Below, in pieces: positions 22,193 to 32,024 of a stretch of DNA of 48,680 nucleotides. The DNA comes from a virus. The stretch is from positions 1-48,680 of IMG/VR virus record IMGVR_UViG_3300040801_002997; one strand, given 5' to 3'. Each line of letters begins with the position of its first letter. The stretch's first letter is position 1. Position numbers and translations under genes: made by a program. The notes under the pieces are model-generated. The model saw only the letters and a program-made list of their open reading frames with translations, made no database searches and was not told where the DNA came from.

Positions 22193-24256
22193 ATGGCTAC
22201 AGAGTGTACTAACATAAGATTTTTTAAGGTAACAACACTCCCGACGACAGGAGTGCCTGACTCCATATACCTCCTATTAGAAGGAGGTTTTGTACGTCAA
22301 TACGTTACAGATTCCCAGGGAAACCTTCTATCTGCCCCAGGGGTGTTAGAAACCCTAACGCAACTTAGAAGGTCTGGTAGTAGTATTATATACAGGGATG
22401 AGTCTAATGTAGAGATAAACATTGCTTTTTCCTCTGTAGCATTTAGTGGATTATATTCAGAGCTAATAGGTTCCCCGACAAACACATCATCATTCACTAA
22501 TGACGGGGATGGTACAAGTCCTTTTGCGACCCTTGACGATATCCCTACCGATGTCGGGGACCTTACTCTGAATTTTGACATAGGAAGTAGTATAAGGTTC
22601 TCCCCAGGAGACCCGTTCACACTTGAGCTTGTAGATAGAAATAATGTAGTAATAAGCTCTGTGATGCTTACCCCTGCAAATATAGCAGGGCTTTCAAGCT
22701 ATATTGGATTCGACTCCAGATATTACACGAAAGCATCCATTAATGATTTCTTTGCTGGCAACACACCAATCAACGGCTATAACAAATCACAATGGGATGA
22801 AGCATATTCTTGGGGGGACCACAGCTTAGCAGGGTACTTAACCTCTTTTACAGAGACTGACCCGGTGTTTACAGCCTCTGCTGCAGCATCAATTACAACA
22901 TCACAGATTGCTAATTGGAATGTGGCATACAGCTGGGGGGACCACAGGGCAGCTGGGTACTTAACACAGTTCATTGAAACAGATCCTTTATTTAGAGCCT
23001 CAGCAGCTTTTGGGATTGATATCCTTATGATTGCTAACTGGGAGGAGGCATACAGTTGGGGAGACCATGCTCTTGCTGGGTATTTAACATCCTTTACAGA
23101 GACAGACCCACTATTCTCCTCATCCCCTGCTTCAGGAATTTCAGGCATACAGATTGCAAATTGGGATATTGCATTTGGATGGGGAGACCACGCAGGGCTG
23201 TATGTAGATCTTGTTAGTAATCAGACTATAGGTGGGGACAAGACTTTTACTGGGGCGGTACAAGCTCCGTCAGTACAGCTAACTGGAGGAGTAGGTACAC
23301 AGGGTACCCTAAGCTGGAATCCTGATGAGGAAACGCTGGATTTAATACAAGATGGTGCTATTCTTCAAATAGGACAAGAGATACATTACCACGCCAGAAA
23401 CAACACAGGTTCTGCAATAGCAGACGGAACTGCAGTTATGGCTACTGGTACTTTAGGGAATAGTGGTAGAATTACCATAGCTCCAATGTTAAATGATGGG
23501 ACCCTTGAGCCGGAAGTGTTCATGGGTATTGCTACAGAAGTTATAGAAGCTGGAGAGGATGGGAAGGTTACTCACTTTGGTAAGATTAGAGGTATACAGA
23601 CCGATGGGGCTAATTATGGAGAGACTTGGAATGATGGAGATTTCCTATATCTGAGTAAAACAACACCAGGAAACCTTACTAAAGTAAAACCAGAAGCCTA
23701 CGCTCACAGGTCCCCAATAGCTATAGTAATTAATGCTCACGGTAATAATGGTGCCATATTTGTCAGGGCCCATATTAACGAGGGACTACATGAACTGCAT
23801 GATGTACAACTAACTAATCTTGCAGATCAAGATCTTCTTAAATGGAATGCAGCAGCAGGCAGGTGGGAGAATTATGTAGGAGGAAATTGGGTTTTACTTG
23901 ATACTCCAAACACTGGTAGTATAGAAGTTACTGGCACAATAACAGCTGCTGAAGTTTTTGTAGATGATGAGCCGTATAGCTCAGCTTGGAATAACAGCCT
24001 TGAAGTACCAACTAAGAATGCAGTTTACGATAGAGTAGAGCAGATAGTAGCAGGAGGAGCAGATAAAACATTTACTTTTGTACAAGGACTACCCTCAAAC
24101 ACATGGAATGTAAATCATAATCTTAATAAATACCCCTCTGTAACAGTTATAGATAGTGCTAATACAGTGGTAATTGGAAACGTAGAATACACAGACCCTA
24201 ATAACTTAATAATAACTTTCTCAGGAGCTTTCTCCGGTAGAGCCGAATTAAACTAA
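22193..24256 (+). CDS. Tail fibre with 41-residue WGDH repeats
   Basis: A 687-residue fibre protein. The N-terminal 190 residues have a Gly/Ser/Thr-rich virion-protein composition. Four tandem 41-residue repeats carrying AYSWGDH or AFGWGDH and ETDPLF follow (residues about 201-336). A beta-rich region and the fibre module VFVDDEPYSSAW...LEVPTKNAVYD (about 588-616) come next, and a C-terminal domain ends the protein. It would form part of a trimeric adsorption fibre. The N-terminus lacks the Cys-type module of other fibres here, so it may attach differently or extend another fibre. Confidence 0.85.
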   Translation: MATECTNIRFFKVTTLPTTGVPDSIYLLLEGGFVRQYVTDSQGNLLSAPGVLETLTQLRRSGSSIIYRDESNVEINIAFSSVAFSGLYSELIGSPTNTSSFTNDGDGTSPFATLDDIPTDVGDLTLNFDIGSSIRFSPGDPFTLELVDRNNVVISSVMLTPANIAGLSSYIGFDSRYYTKASINDFFAGNTPINGYNKSQWDEAYSWGDHSLAGYLTSFTETDPVFTASAAASITTSQIANWNVAYSWGDHRAAGYLTQFIETDPLFRASAAFGIDILMIANWEEAYSWGDHALAGYLTSFTETDPLFSSSPASGISGIQIANWDIAFGWGDHAGLYVDLVSNQTIGGDKTFTGAVQAPSVQLTGGVGTQGTLSWNPDEETLDLIQDGAILQIGQEIHYHARNNTGSAIADGTAVMATGTLGNSGRITIAPMLNDGTLEPEVFMGIATEVIEAGEDGKVTHFGKIRGIQTDGANYGETWNDGDFLYLSKTTPGNLTKVKPEAYAHRSPIAIVINAHGNNGAIFVRAHINEGLHELHDVQLTNLADQDLLKWNAAAGRWENYVGGNWVLLDTPNTGSIEVTGTITAAEVFVDDEPYSSAWNNSLEVPTKNAVYDRVEQIVAGGADKTFTFVQGLPSNTWNVNHNLNKYPSVTVIDSANTVVIGNVEYTDPNNLIITFSGAFSGRAELN
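22793..23200 (+). repeat. Tandem repeat, 123-bp period, about 3.3 units
   Basis: The WGDH tryptophan codon recurs at 22811, 22934, 23057 and 23180, exactly 123 bp (41 codons) apart. Units differ at many synonymous and non-synonymous positions, so the expansion is not recent. Confidence 0.9.
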
Positions 24257-24263
24257 AAAAAAA

Positions 24264-25604
24264 ATGAGATATCTTGTAAATTTAGATCTTAGCAACAACC
24301 AACTATTAAATGCCGTTGTTCAAAACTTAGCTACTGCACCTGGATCTCCATCTGCCGGGCAAATATATTTTGATACCACACTCGACGAGCTTAGGTATTA
24401 TGATGGTACTCAGTGGATAACCCCTAATGAGTATGTTCACCCCACCTTTACAGACACTGATTACTCAAGTTCTGGAGCTAACGTGCTGTCTTCTATTGAA
24501 ATTACAAACGGGCATATTGTATCTACTGCTAATAGGGTGCTTACCCTGGCAGACCTTGGGTACACAGGGGCTACGGATGCTAACAACTATGTTCACCCTA
24601 CTTTCTCAGATCCGTGGACAGGTATTACACACCCACTGACAGGAGTAGAAGTAATTAGTGATCTTACCATTTCAGCAGAGGGACACGTTACAGATGTAAC
24701 AACACGAAACCTTACAGCAGCGGATCTTGCAGCCGTAATTATTAATGACGGAGTTACTGCGGCCAACACAACTTGGTCAAGCACTAAAATCCAATCAGAG
24801 ATTAATAATGCGGTAACAGGAGGTATGAACTACCAAGGGGGCTATAACGCCTCCACAAATACCCCAAACCTCGACAGCTCCCCAACAGCTGGGACAATTC
24901 TTCAAGGGTATACATATACTGTAACAACAGCAGGGACATTCTTCACTGAAGACGTACAAGTTGGAGACGTTATTATTGCTGAAATAGATGACCCAGCTAC
25001 TCTTGCTGACTTTACTATTGTTAATAAGAATATCCCAGACATTGTATCTGCATCTGAAACAGAGCAAGGTATAATTGAGCTGGCTACTCAGGCTGAGGTT
25101 AATGCAGGTACTGATACTGTAAGAGCAGTGACACCTGCTACCCTGGCTACATACGTTGCTAACCAGACCTATACCCTTGATGACCTTACAGACGTTATTA
25201 TCACAACTCCTGGAAGCAACCAATTCTTATACTTCAACGGTACAAACTGGGTAAACGGTAACGTAGCAGCCTCAGAGACAGTACAAGGTACAGTAGAGCT
25301 TGCCACACAGGCAGAAGTAAATGCTGGGACGGACACTACAAGGGCAGTAACCCCAGCAACTCTTGCAGGCTATATATCCACACTGCCTGTTAGTACATAT
25401 ACAGCCAGCGTTGGTAACGGAGCAGCAACAAGCTTCGCCTTAACACATAACCTTGGTACTCTTGATGTTATGGTTCAGGTATATGAAAACTCTACAGGAG
25501 ATACTGTAATAGCGGACACCACAAGAGATACAGTAAACCAAGTAACAGTAAGCTTTAATGTAGCCCCAACAACAAACCAATTCAGGGTAATTATAAAAGA
25601 CTAA
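24264..25604 (+). CDS. Tail fibre protein with collar repeats
   Basis: A 446-residue fibre. The N-terminus (NLDLSNNQLLNAVVQNLA, then AGQIYFDT) is typical of a phage fibre oligomerisation region. Two copies of the collar repeat ELATQAEVNAGTDT...RAVTPATLA lie near residues 271-298 and 344-371. Between them is LDDLTDVIITTPGSNQFLYF, related to segments in the two S74 fibres. The C-terminal 75 residues (NGAATSFALTHNLGTLDVMV) form a domain common at fibre ends. It starts after a poly-A stretch 7 nt behind the previous fibre. Confidence 0.85.
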   Translation: MRYLVNLDLSNNQLLNAVVQNLATAPGSPSAGQIYFDTTLDELRYYDGTQWITPNEYVHPTFTDTDYSSSGANVLSSIEITNGHIVSTANRVLTLADLGYTGATDANNYVHPTFSDPWTGITHPLTGVEVISDLTISAEGHVTDVTTRNLTAADLAAVIINDGVTAANTTWSSTKIQSEINNAVTGGMNYQGGYNASTNTPNLDSSPTAGTILQGYTYTVTTAGTFFTEDVQVGDVIIAEIDDPATLADFTIVNKNIPDIVSASETEQGIIELATQAEVNAGTDTVRAVTPATLATYVANQTYTLDDLTDVIITTPGSNQFLYFNGTNWVNGNVAASETVQGTVELATQAEVNAGTDTTRAVTPATLAGYISTLPVSTYTASVGNGAATSFALTHNLGTLDVMVQVYENSTGDTVIADTTRDTVNQVTVSFNVAPTTNQFRVIIKD

Positions 25605-25607
25605 TAA

Positions 25608-28600
25608 ATGCCTAAGTTGTTAACCGACTTACTACCAGGATCTACCGGCTCGGTAAATCTCGGGTCCTCTTCATTGGAGTTCCTCAACATCTACTCACAG
25701 AAAGTGTTTGTGGACGATGAGGCCTATGGAGTGGCCTGGGATGGCAGCCTTGAGGTACCAACCAAGAATGCTGTATACGATAAAATTGAGTCACTGGCTA
25801 TTCCTGATAACACTGACTATGTTGATCTTACAACCGGTCAAACTATCACAGGGCAAAAAACTTTTTCTTCACAGCAGAATTTCAGCTCTATTATTAACAT
25901 GAGGGATGGCTTTCCTCAGGTGGAAGCTATTGACATTTACCCCTCTACGCCTCCTTCAACAACTACTGGTGCCTTTGTTAAATTAGGATCAGATGGCGCC
26001 AACAGAATATTCTTAAATAAGCATACGTCAACGGTTCAAGCCTTCTTAGACTTTGATGGCATAACTGTGGATAGAACTTATACATTCCCGAATGCCTCTG
26101 GTACATTTGCACTAACCACAGACATCCCTGCTGGGGCTGGGGATAATATTTATAATTCCGATGGGTCTTTAACAGGAGCCAGGACAGTTACTATGGCCGC
26201 AAACGAGTTACAGTGGTCAGGTACTGGTGGTATTATTTACATGAACTCAGGAAGACTTGGAGTACAGACTCCAGTATTTGGTGGTTCACGCCTTGGAGAT
26301 AATGAGTTTCAGGCAAAGAACATCGATACCCAGTCTATATTGTTTAAAAACAATGCCCAGGCAACCGTAGGGTCTTTGTTTATGAACCCCTCTTTTGATA
26401 CTTTTACAATAAAGAACTTTAACGGGGAGGATAACTTTATAGAGGTAACCTCCAACGACATAGACGACACTAACGCTTCCAGATCAGGAAACCTTGAGCT
26501 TGGTCTTACTCTAAACTATACAGACACAGGAATTAACTCTATTAAGCTCTTCAATAATGACGTTGGCACTACCCCAGGTACTATTGGAGATAAGATGGGT
26601 ATTCTACTACAAACAGATGGCACATTTCAATCAGCTAAAGAGTTCTGGTTTGGTAGATTTAATGGTACATCATATTCAAACATATTTAGTGTAAGCACGG
26701 CTGATGTGGTAACTTTTACCAACGATGTAAATGTACCAGATGAAGCATACGGAGTAAGTTGGGATAATTCTCTTGAGGCTCCTACGAAAAACGCTATCTA
26801 TGACAAAATAGAGTCTATTGATCCTGCCGGAAATTACTTACCTCTCTCTGGAGGTACTATGACAGGAGCTATTAACTCCCAAAGTATTATTCCCACAGCT
26901 GGTGACACTTATGATTTAGGATCAGATACAAACGACTTTAGGTTTGTTTATGCAAGGGATGTAGATGTTAAAAATGGTAGATACTATCAAGATTATTTAG
27001 ATCAGGCTAATGTTTGGGTGGGGGATACTATAGTAGGATCAGGAGACCCAGCTTGGGCGGGACAACCTGGAGCCTGGGCTACTGTTAGATTAGGAGTTGG
27101 GGCAGGACAAGCTTGGGATGGTTATTCAAATCTTGGAGGTATAGCTATAGGGTATAAAGCAGGTGGAGTACAAAACGAAGGAGTAGCCATAGGTTTCAAA
27201 AGCCAATTATTAAGACAAGATGGAGAGGCCAGCACAACAGTAGGATTTATGGCCAGCATGTGGGGTAATGATCCAACCGTTACTGCAATGGGGTATAAGG
27301 CCGCTCAAGTGGCTAATAGGGTAGGAGTAGCCGTGGGATTTGAAGCAGGGAGGTATGCTTTTTCTACTACTGGACAGAGGACCTTATTAGTAGGTAGCGC
27401 TGCTGGTAGATATGCCAATGGTGATGATATTCTAATAGTAGGTAGTGCTTCTTTTGGATCTAATTTTATAAATGATACAGCTAATGCAAAAACTTTCTCA
27501 GATGGAGACTATACCAGAAACGCAGGAGCACAGACTGTAACAATAACCATTACAAATCATGGGTTTGGATCGACCAGCCAGAGAGTAGTACTAAGGTACA
27601 CAAATAATCCAATTACCGGAACTACTGGTAATTTTCGAAATAATATTCTATACACATTTGTTGTAGAAGATGCCAACACCCTTAGGTATTTTAACGAAGA
27701 TGATGAGAATTTGTGGGACATAGGACTCACACCTTCAACAAGCCATACTCTTACCCCAGCTGTTCAATATGAGAACATAATAGTTATGGGTCACAACAAT
27801 GCCTCTGATGTAACCCAAGATAATGCTACATACATAGGAAGTAGTGGTATAACAGATGCTTTTATAAAAGGAACTCATCATATTGAGGATGCTGTGTTTA
27901 TTCCTACAGACACAGAACCTACAGCAACAGCAGGGGCATTATATTATGATAATTCAGAGGCAAGGTTAAAGCTTTATAATGGAACGTCATGGGAGCCACT
28001 CCCTTTAGGCGGGGCTTCTGGGGACTACGTATCAAAAACAGCTGGAGGAACTTTTGATGCAGACATATCTGTACCAGACGAAGTATATGGAGCAGGGTGG
28101 AATGGCAGTCTTGAGGTGCCCACAAAGAATTCGGTATATGATAAGATAGAGTCCTTAGCATTAGGAGCTACCACACTTAATGGACTCACCGATGTAACTA
28201 TTACAGCAGCAGCAACAGGAGAGTACCTGCGCTTTAACGGTACAGCTTGGGTTGATTCCACTATTCAGGCAGGAGACCTTCCCTCTCACACCCACACAAA
28301 GGCAGACATCACCGACTTCGATGATACTGACTACGTAGCGGTCACAGGAGATACTATGACGGGAGACTTGGTTATTTCTTCTGGTAATGGTGAGGCACTT
28401 AAAATCGTAGGGGGTTCTACAGGAGCATCTAATACTACTTGGCTGTCTTTTTATGAAACAGGAGGAACAGTAAGACAAGGATATGTTGGGTTCGGGTCAG
28501 GAGGAAATACTAATCTTTATATCCTAAACGATGTATCAGGCACAAACCTCCAACTCACTGGTGCAGGTAATCTTGTTTTTAATGATGGTGTAGCAGATAG

Positions 28601-30053
28601 GAATGTATGGCACGCAGGGAATGACGGAGCAGGCTCTGGTCTGGATGCTGACACTCTCGATGGTGTGTCTTGGGGGAATGTGAACACAGCCATTGTCACA
28701 TCGGAAACCATTCAAGCCGATGAAGTTATTTCTGGGGTTGCCTCAACACTGGACGGAGGATTCACCGTACACAAGGCAGATGGCGCACAGATGGGGATAC
28801 AGTGGGAGGATGACTTTTACAGGTATAGACGTGGAGGAGGGGGAACCATTGCCGGATGGAGATGGGATAACTTTGACACCGAGCTGTTTAGTTTAGACAC
28901 CTCTGGAAATGCTACACTTCGAAACAACTTTACCTTGTCCACGTTTGGGGGGGAGCGTATCAAGATAATAGGGAACTCCACAGGAGATGCAAACACCTCA
29001 ACAATAGGGTTCTACGAGTCAAACGGAACAACAAGACAGGGTTATATTGGTTTCCCAACAGCAAGTAATGATGACTTCTATATTACCGCAGACACTGGTA
29101 TTGTAAGGATTTCTTCGGGAGGTGGTCAGGTGACGTTTAACGGTGGTAGTATAGCAGCAGAAGGTGTAGCTACTATTGGAACAAGCCATGCCAACTCAGC
29201 ACCATTGAGAATTGAAGGTACAGGAGACTGGTCTGCTGCAACAACAGCACAGTGTTATATGCTTGGTCGAGATGGTACGGGAGACAATATGTGGTATGTA
29301 GGAAATGCAAGTCCAGCCCAGAATGACCTCATTCTATACAACTATGACGGGGCTTCCTTTTTAGCAATACTTGATGATGGAGGTGGTTTTGCCTACAACA
29401 ACGGGGCAGAAAGATTTTCGGTAAGCAACTCTGGAACCATTACCACAGCCGATGAAATTGTCCTCGATGGTGGGTATAGGTTAAGAAACTCGACAGACAG
29501 ACCAGGGCTTTTACAGATTGGACACGACACTACATCTTTTGGTTGGTACGGTATCCAGATACAAGACGATGCCGGAGACCTGTGGAGTCTTATGGGTAAT
29601 GGAGGTCAGTTTGGTCTATATGACGACGGTGAGTCCGAATGGATTCTCCAATACACCCAGAACGCACAGGTGAACCTCTACCATAATGGTAGTATGAAGT
29701 TTGCCACCTCCGCAGCCGGGATAACCGTCACAGGGACAGGGACAGCTACCGACTGGATTTTGTCTTCTGACGAGAGGCTTAAAACCGACATCAAACCTCT
29801 ACAAAAAGAGGCTCCAAAGGTTGAGTGGAAGCAGTTCTTTATGAAGAACGAAGACCGTCAGAGGTACGGGGTTATTGCCCAAGAGGTAGAGAAGACACAC
29901 CCAGAACTGGTGACAACCGGGGAAGATGGAATGAAGGCTGTCTCGTACACAGACCTGCTTGTATTAAAGATGGCTGAAAAGGACAAGGAGATAGAAAGCC
30001 TTCAAGAGAGGGTAGAAAGATTAGAGTTATTGGTCGAAAAGCTTATTAAGTAA
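25608..30053 (+). CDS. Large tail fibre/spike with Peptidase S74 chaperone domain
   Basis: A 1481-residue modular fibre. The module PDE.YG..W..SLEVPTKN occurs three times (about residues 33-61, 374-402 and 820-848). Residues about 504-610 repeat AIGYKAGG-like motifs resembling trimeric autotransporter heads. Shaft repeats TGxxNTxxxxFYExxGxxRQGYxGF follow, with VWHAGNDGAGSGLDADTLDG between them. The C-terminus from about 1385 (SSDERLKTDI, YGVIAQEVE) is an intramolecular chaperone that trimerises the fibre and cuts itself off, ending in a coiled coil. Cleavage would be expected just before SDERLK. The stop overlaps the start of a BACON gene (TAATG). Confidence 0.92.
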   Translation: MPKLLTDLLPGSTGSVNLGSSSLEFLNIYSQKVFVDDEAYGVAWDGSLEVPTKNAVYDKIESLAIPDNTDYVDLTTGQTITGQKTFSSQQNFSSIINMRDGFPQVEAIDIYPSTPPSTTTGAFVKLGSDGANRIFLNKHTSTVQAFLDFDGITVDRTYTFPNASGTFALTTDIPAGAGDNIYNSDGSLTGARTVTMAANELQWSGTGGIIYMNSGRLGVQTPVFGGSRLGDNEFQAKNIDTQSILFKNNAQATVGSLFMNPSFDTFTIKNFNGEDNFIEVTSNDIDDTNASRSGNLELGLTLNYTDTGINSIKLFNNDVGTTPGTIGDKMGILLQTDGTFQSAKEFWFGRFNGTSYSNIFSVSTADVVTFTNDVNVPDEAYGVSWDNSLEAPTKNAIYDKIESIDPAGNYLPLSGGTMTGAINSQSIIPTAGDTYDLGSDTNDFRFVYARDVDVKNGRYYQDYLDQANVWVGDTIVGSGDPAWAGQPGAWATVRLGVGAGQAWDGYSNLGGIAIGYKAGGVQNEGVAIGFKSQLLRQDGEASTTVGFMASMWGNDPTVTAMGYKAAQVANRVGVAVGFEAGRYAFSTTGQRTLLVGSAAGRYANGDDILIVGSASFGSNFINDTANAKTFSDGDYTRNAGAQTVTITITNHGFGSTSQRVVLRYTNNPITGTTGNFRNNILYTFVVEDANTLRYFNEDDENLWDIGLTPSTSHTLTPAVQYENIIVMGHNNASDVTQDNATYIGSSGITDAFIKGTHHIEDAVFIPTDTEPTATAGALYYDNSEARLKLYNGTSWEPLPLGGASGDYVSKTAGGTFDADISVPDEVYGAGWNGSLEVPTKNSVYDKIESLALGATTLNGLTDVTITAAATGEYLRFNGTAWVDSTIQAGDLPSHTHTKADITDFDDTDYVAVTGDTMTGDLVISSGNGEALKIVGGSTGASNTTWLSFYETGGTVRQGYVGFGSGGNTNLYILNDVSGTNLQLTGAGNLVFNDGVADRNVWHAGNDGAGSGLDADTLDGVSWGNVNTAIVTSETIQADEVISGVASTLDGGFTVHKADGAQMGIQWEDDFYRYRRGGGGTIAGWRWDNFDTELFSLDTSGNATLRNNFTLSTFGGERIKIIGNSTGDANTSTIGFYESNGTTRQGYIGFPTASNDDFYITADTGIVRISSGGGQVTFNGGSIAAEGVATIGTSHANSAPLRIEGTGDWSAATTAQCYMLGRDGTGDNMWYVGNASPAQNDLILYNYDGASFLAILDDGGGFAYNNGAERFSVSNSGTITTADEIVLDGGYRLRNSTDRPGLLQIGHDTTSFGWYGIQIQDDAGDLWSLMGNGGQFGLYDDGESEWILQYTQNAQVNLYHNGSMKFATSAAGITVTGTGTATDWILSSDERLKTDIKPLQKEAPKVEWKQFFMKNEDRQRYGVIAQEVEKTHPELVTTGEDGMKAVSYTDLLVLKMAEKDKEIESLQERVERLELLVEKLIK

Positions 30054-30499
30054 TGCCAGTAGGAGTAGGAGCTATATCACTAAGTCAAGTACTTGCAGAG
30101 GTTGTTGGGGAAGCCACACAATCACTACAAGGAGCAGTAAACGCTGCTAATTTATCAGGGCTTAACAATACATATTATACAGCACCATTAAACAGTTTAG
30201 CAGACTTTCAAGGATATGACCACACACCAGTAAATGTTACAATATCTCCTACATCAACTCTTAGGTCCAGTGCAGCAGGAAGCTTTTCAATATCAGTAAC
30301 TGTAACAGGCGGCACAACAGCTTGGTCAGCAAGCGATAACCAGACCTGGATTACACTATCAGGAACAACATCATCAAGTAGCTCTGCCTCATTTACTGTG
30401 AACTATACTGCAAACACCAGTGGATCAACAAGGGTTGGACTAATAACAGTAACATGGTCAGGGACAAACAGAACCTGTACATTAACACAACAACCATAA
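30053..30499 (+). CDS. BACON-domain protein, first copy
   Basis: A 148-residue protein. Residues 1-55 begin with ISLSQVLAEV, a start seen in small phage structural proteins. Residues about 62-148 form a BACON domain: WSASDNQTWITLSG (91-104), a variable Ser/Thr stretch, STRVGLITVTWSG and a final TLTQQP. BACON is an Ig-like fold associated with carbohydrate or mucin binding in Bacteroidota and is also known from crAss-like phages. Its start codon overlaps the stop of the S74 fibre, which suggests a 1:1 partner or an accessory receptor-binding subunit. Confidence 0.85.
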   Translation: MPVGVGAISLSQVLAEVVGEATQSLQGAVNAANLSGLNNTYYTAPLNSLADFQGYDHTPVNVTISPTSTLRSSAAGSFSISVTVTGGTTAWSASDNQTWITLSGTTSSSSSASFTVNYTANTSGSTRVGLITVTWSGTNRTCTLTQQP

Positions 30500-30500
30500 T

Positions 30501-31175
30501 ATGAGAATAGTAAGAGCATGTTGGACTGACTCTAACCTTATATTCCACTGGGACCACGTACCTACAACACCACAACACAATGAGGTTGTTTATGTATGGG
30601 GAGTGGAGAATGAGCAGAGATTAAGAGATATGGGTTACGATACGAGACTTGTAGAAAATTCTGTATTCAATGAAGAATACGCTTATGGTAGAAAGCTGGA
30701 GGCTCTTGATAGAGGGTTGAAGGAGTTTGGTGAGGTCCTTCTGTTGGATTGGGACTGTGTGTTTGTAAAACCAATAGATACCAGGTTTTATGAACTACTA
30801 CAAGAAAAGCCTATTCAAGTTCCTATTTATGTACACCCTATTGATAACCCATTCGGTAATAGTTGGAAAGTTGAAGAGGGAGTATACTTTAGCCCAAACT
30901 TTGGATTTTGCTACAGTAGAGATAGGAACCTTGGGAGCACACTTATAGACATTGCAAAAGCTAACGATATACCTGGGTGTGTAGAAGAGTGGTCTCTTAG
31001 TTTTTTAGTAAACTGTACTTTAGAAGAGTACGTCAAAAACTATCTACCTAAAATAGGACATGGTGTTGGCCAAGAGGCCGTACCAATAGACCACGAGAAC
31101 TATAGCCTACAAAAAAAGGCCTGGGACTATGTGGAAGAGAAACACCAGATGGAAATATATTTGAAACACTTATAA
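30501..31175 (+). CDS. Glycosyltransferase, GT-A-like
   Basis: A 224-residue enzyme with the GT-A hallmark GEVLLLDWDCVFVKPID, where D83-W-D85 is the DxD metal and nucleotide-sugar site. Upstream of it NEEYAYGRKLEALDRGL fits the donor-binding helix. The donor and acceptor cannot be predicted. It begins 2 nt after the BACON gene, in the middle of the fibre locus, so it may glycosylate virion fibres or modify host surface sugars. The C-terminal part (IGHGVGQEAVPIDHENYSL) probably completes the fold, so the gene looks intact. Confidence 0.75.
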   Translation: MRIVRACWTDSNLIFHWDHVPTTPQHNEVVYVWGVENEQRLRDMGYDTRLVENSVFNEEYAYGRKLEALDRGLKEFGEVLLLDWDCVFVKPIDTRFYELLQEKPIQVPIYVHPIDNPFGNSWKVEEGVYFSPNFGFCYSRDRNLGSTLIDIAKANDIPGCVEEWSLSFLVNCTLEEYVKNYLPKIGHGVGQEAVPIDHENYSLQKKAWDYVEEKHQMEIYLKHL

Positions 31176-31191
31176 ACTAAACTATAAAAAA

Positions 31192-31953
31192 ATGGCAGAT
31201 TGCGGATTTTCAGTTAAGAACACATGCGGGGAAAGACTCTTTGCAACTTGTGTTTACTATGAGGGCATACTACCGGCTTTCACAAACGTACCGGAAGCTA
31301 ATTGCTACACCCTTGAAGAAATAGTTGCGGACGTTTACCAACAGTTCCAAACTATTTATGATGAACTTGAGGTAGACTCCCTACTTGGGGATCTATCTCT
31401 TACTTATACTCTTGTAAACAGCAAGGTAGTAGTAAGACAAGCTTTGAAAACTTTCGAGCAAGAGATAGACTCGTTAAAGACTAAAGTAGACAATATAGCT
31501 AAGTATCAACTTTGCGACCTACCAATAGCTGGGTGTAACTTAAACCTCGGGGCTTTAGAAGATGCTTGTGGTAACCAGATTACAAACTTTGGAGAACTAT
31601 TCCAAGCTTTGATCGATGGAGGGGTTGGAGCTGGAGCAGTAATAGTAGCCTTTGATTTGTTTAATAATGGATTCTCCTCACTGACAGTTACTATAAGTCA
31701 ACCTGGTGAGGCAGATCAAATTATTACCTCTGATCCACTTCAAACTACAGTGGTTAACATAAACATAAATAAGGAAGTTACTATAACAACATCTGGAGGA
31801 GCCGAGCCTATTGCTCGGGTAGCTGACTCAAGATATGCATTTAACAACATTACTATTCTGGAAGGTATAGCCTTTGACTTCACTCAATCCATGATCAATG
31901 TATTGGTTACTGGTGTTAATAATAACCCAAGAATTGAGCTGTACGACTCCTAA
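31192..31953 (+). CDS. Fibre-like protein with Cys-type N-terminal module
   Basis: A 253-residue protein. The first 70 residues carry a cysteine-rich module (MADCGF, NTCGE, ATCVYYEGILPAF) followed by a long helix. The same layout occurs in the fibres at 32025 and 36016 and may anchor them to the tail. A helical middle with CDLPIAGCNLN precedes a beta-rich C-terminus. It has an A-rich start region and lies upstream of a promoter, so it ends the upstream transcription unit. It could be a short fibre or an attachment protein. Confidence 0.7.
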   Translation: MADCGFSVKNTCGERLFATCVYYEGILPAFTNVPEANCYTLEEIVADVYQQFQTIYDELEVDSLLGDLSLTYTLVNSKVVVRQALKTFEQEIDSLKTKVDNIAKYQLCDLPIAGCNLNLGALEDACGNQITNFGELFQALIDGGVGAGAVIVAFDLFNNGFSSLTVTISQPGEADQIITSDPLQTTVVNININKEVTITTSGGAEPIARVADSRYAFNNITILEGIAFDFTQSMINVLVTGVNNNPRIELYDS

Positions 31954-31973
31954 TAAACTTGTAGTTAATGGTT

Positions 31974-32004
31974 TTGTAATTTCAAAATAATTAAGGTACC
32001 TTTG
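31974..32004 (+). promoter_or_regulatory. Promoter inside the fibre locus
   Basis: TTG (31974-31976), exactly 20 nt, then TACCTTTG (31997-32004), 20 nt before the ATG of the second S74 fibre. It is the only clear promoter between 14421 and 38051. Confidence 0.78.
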
Positions 32005-32024
32005 TAAAATAATTTATAGTAACC

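Noticed and set aside
22793-23200. CRISPR-like array
   Set aside because: The 123-bp period is in frame, codes for a fibre repeat, and has no short identical repeats with unique spacers. No cas genes are present.
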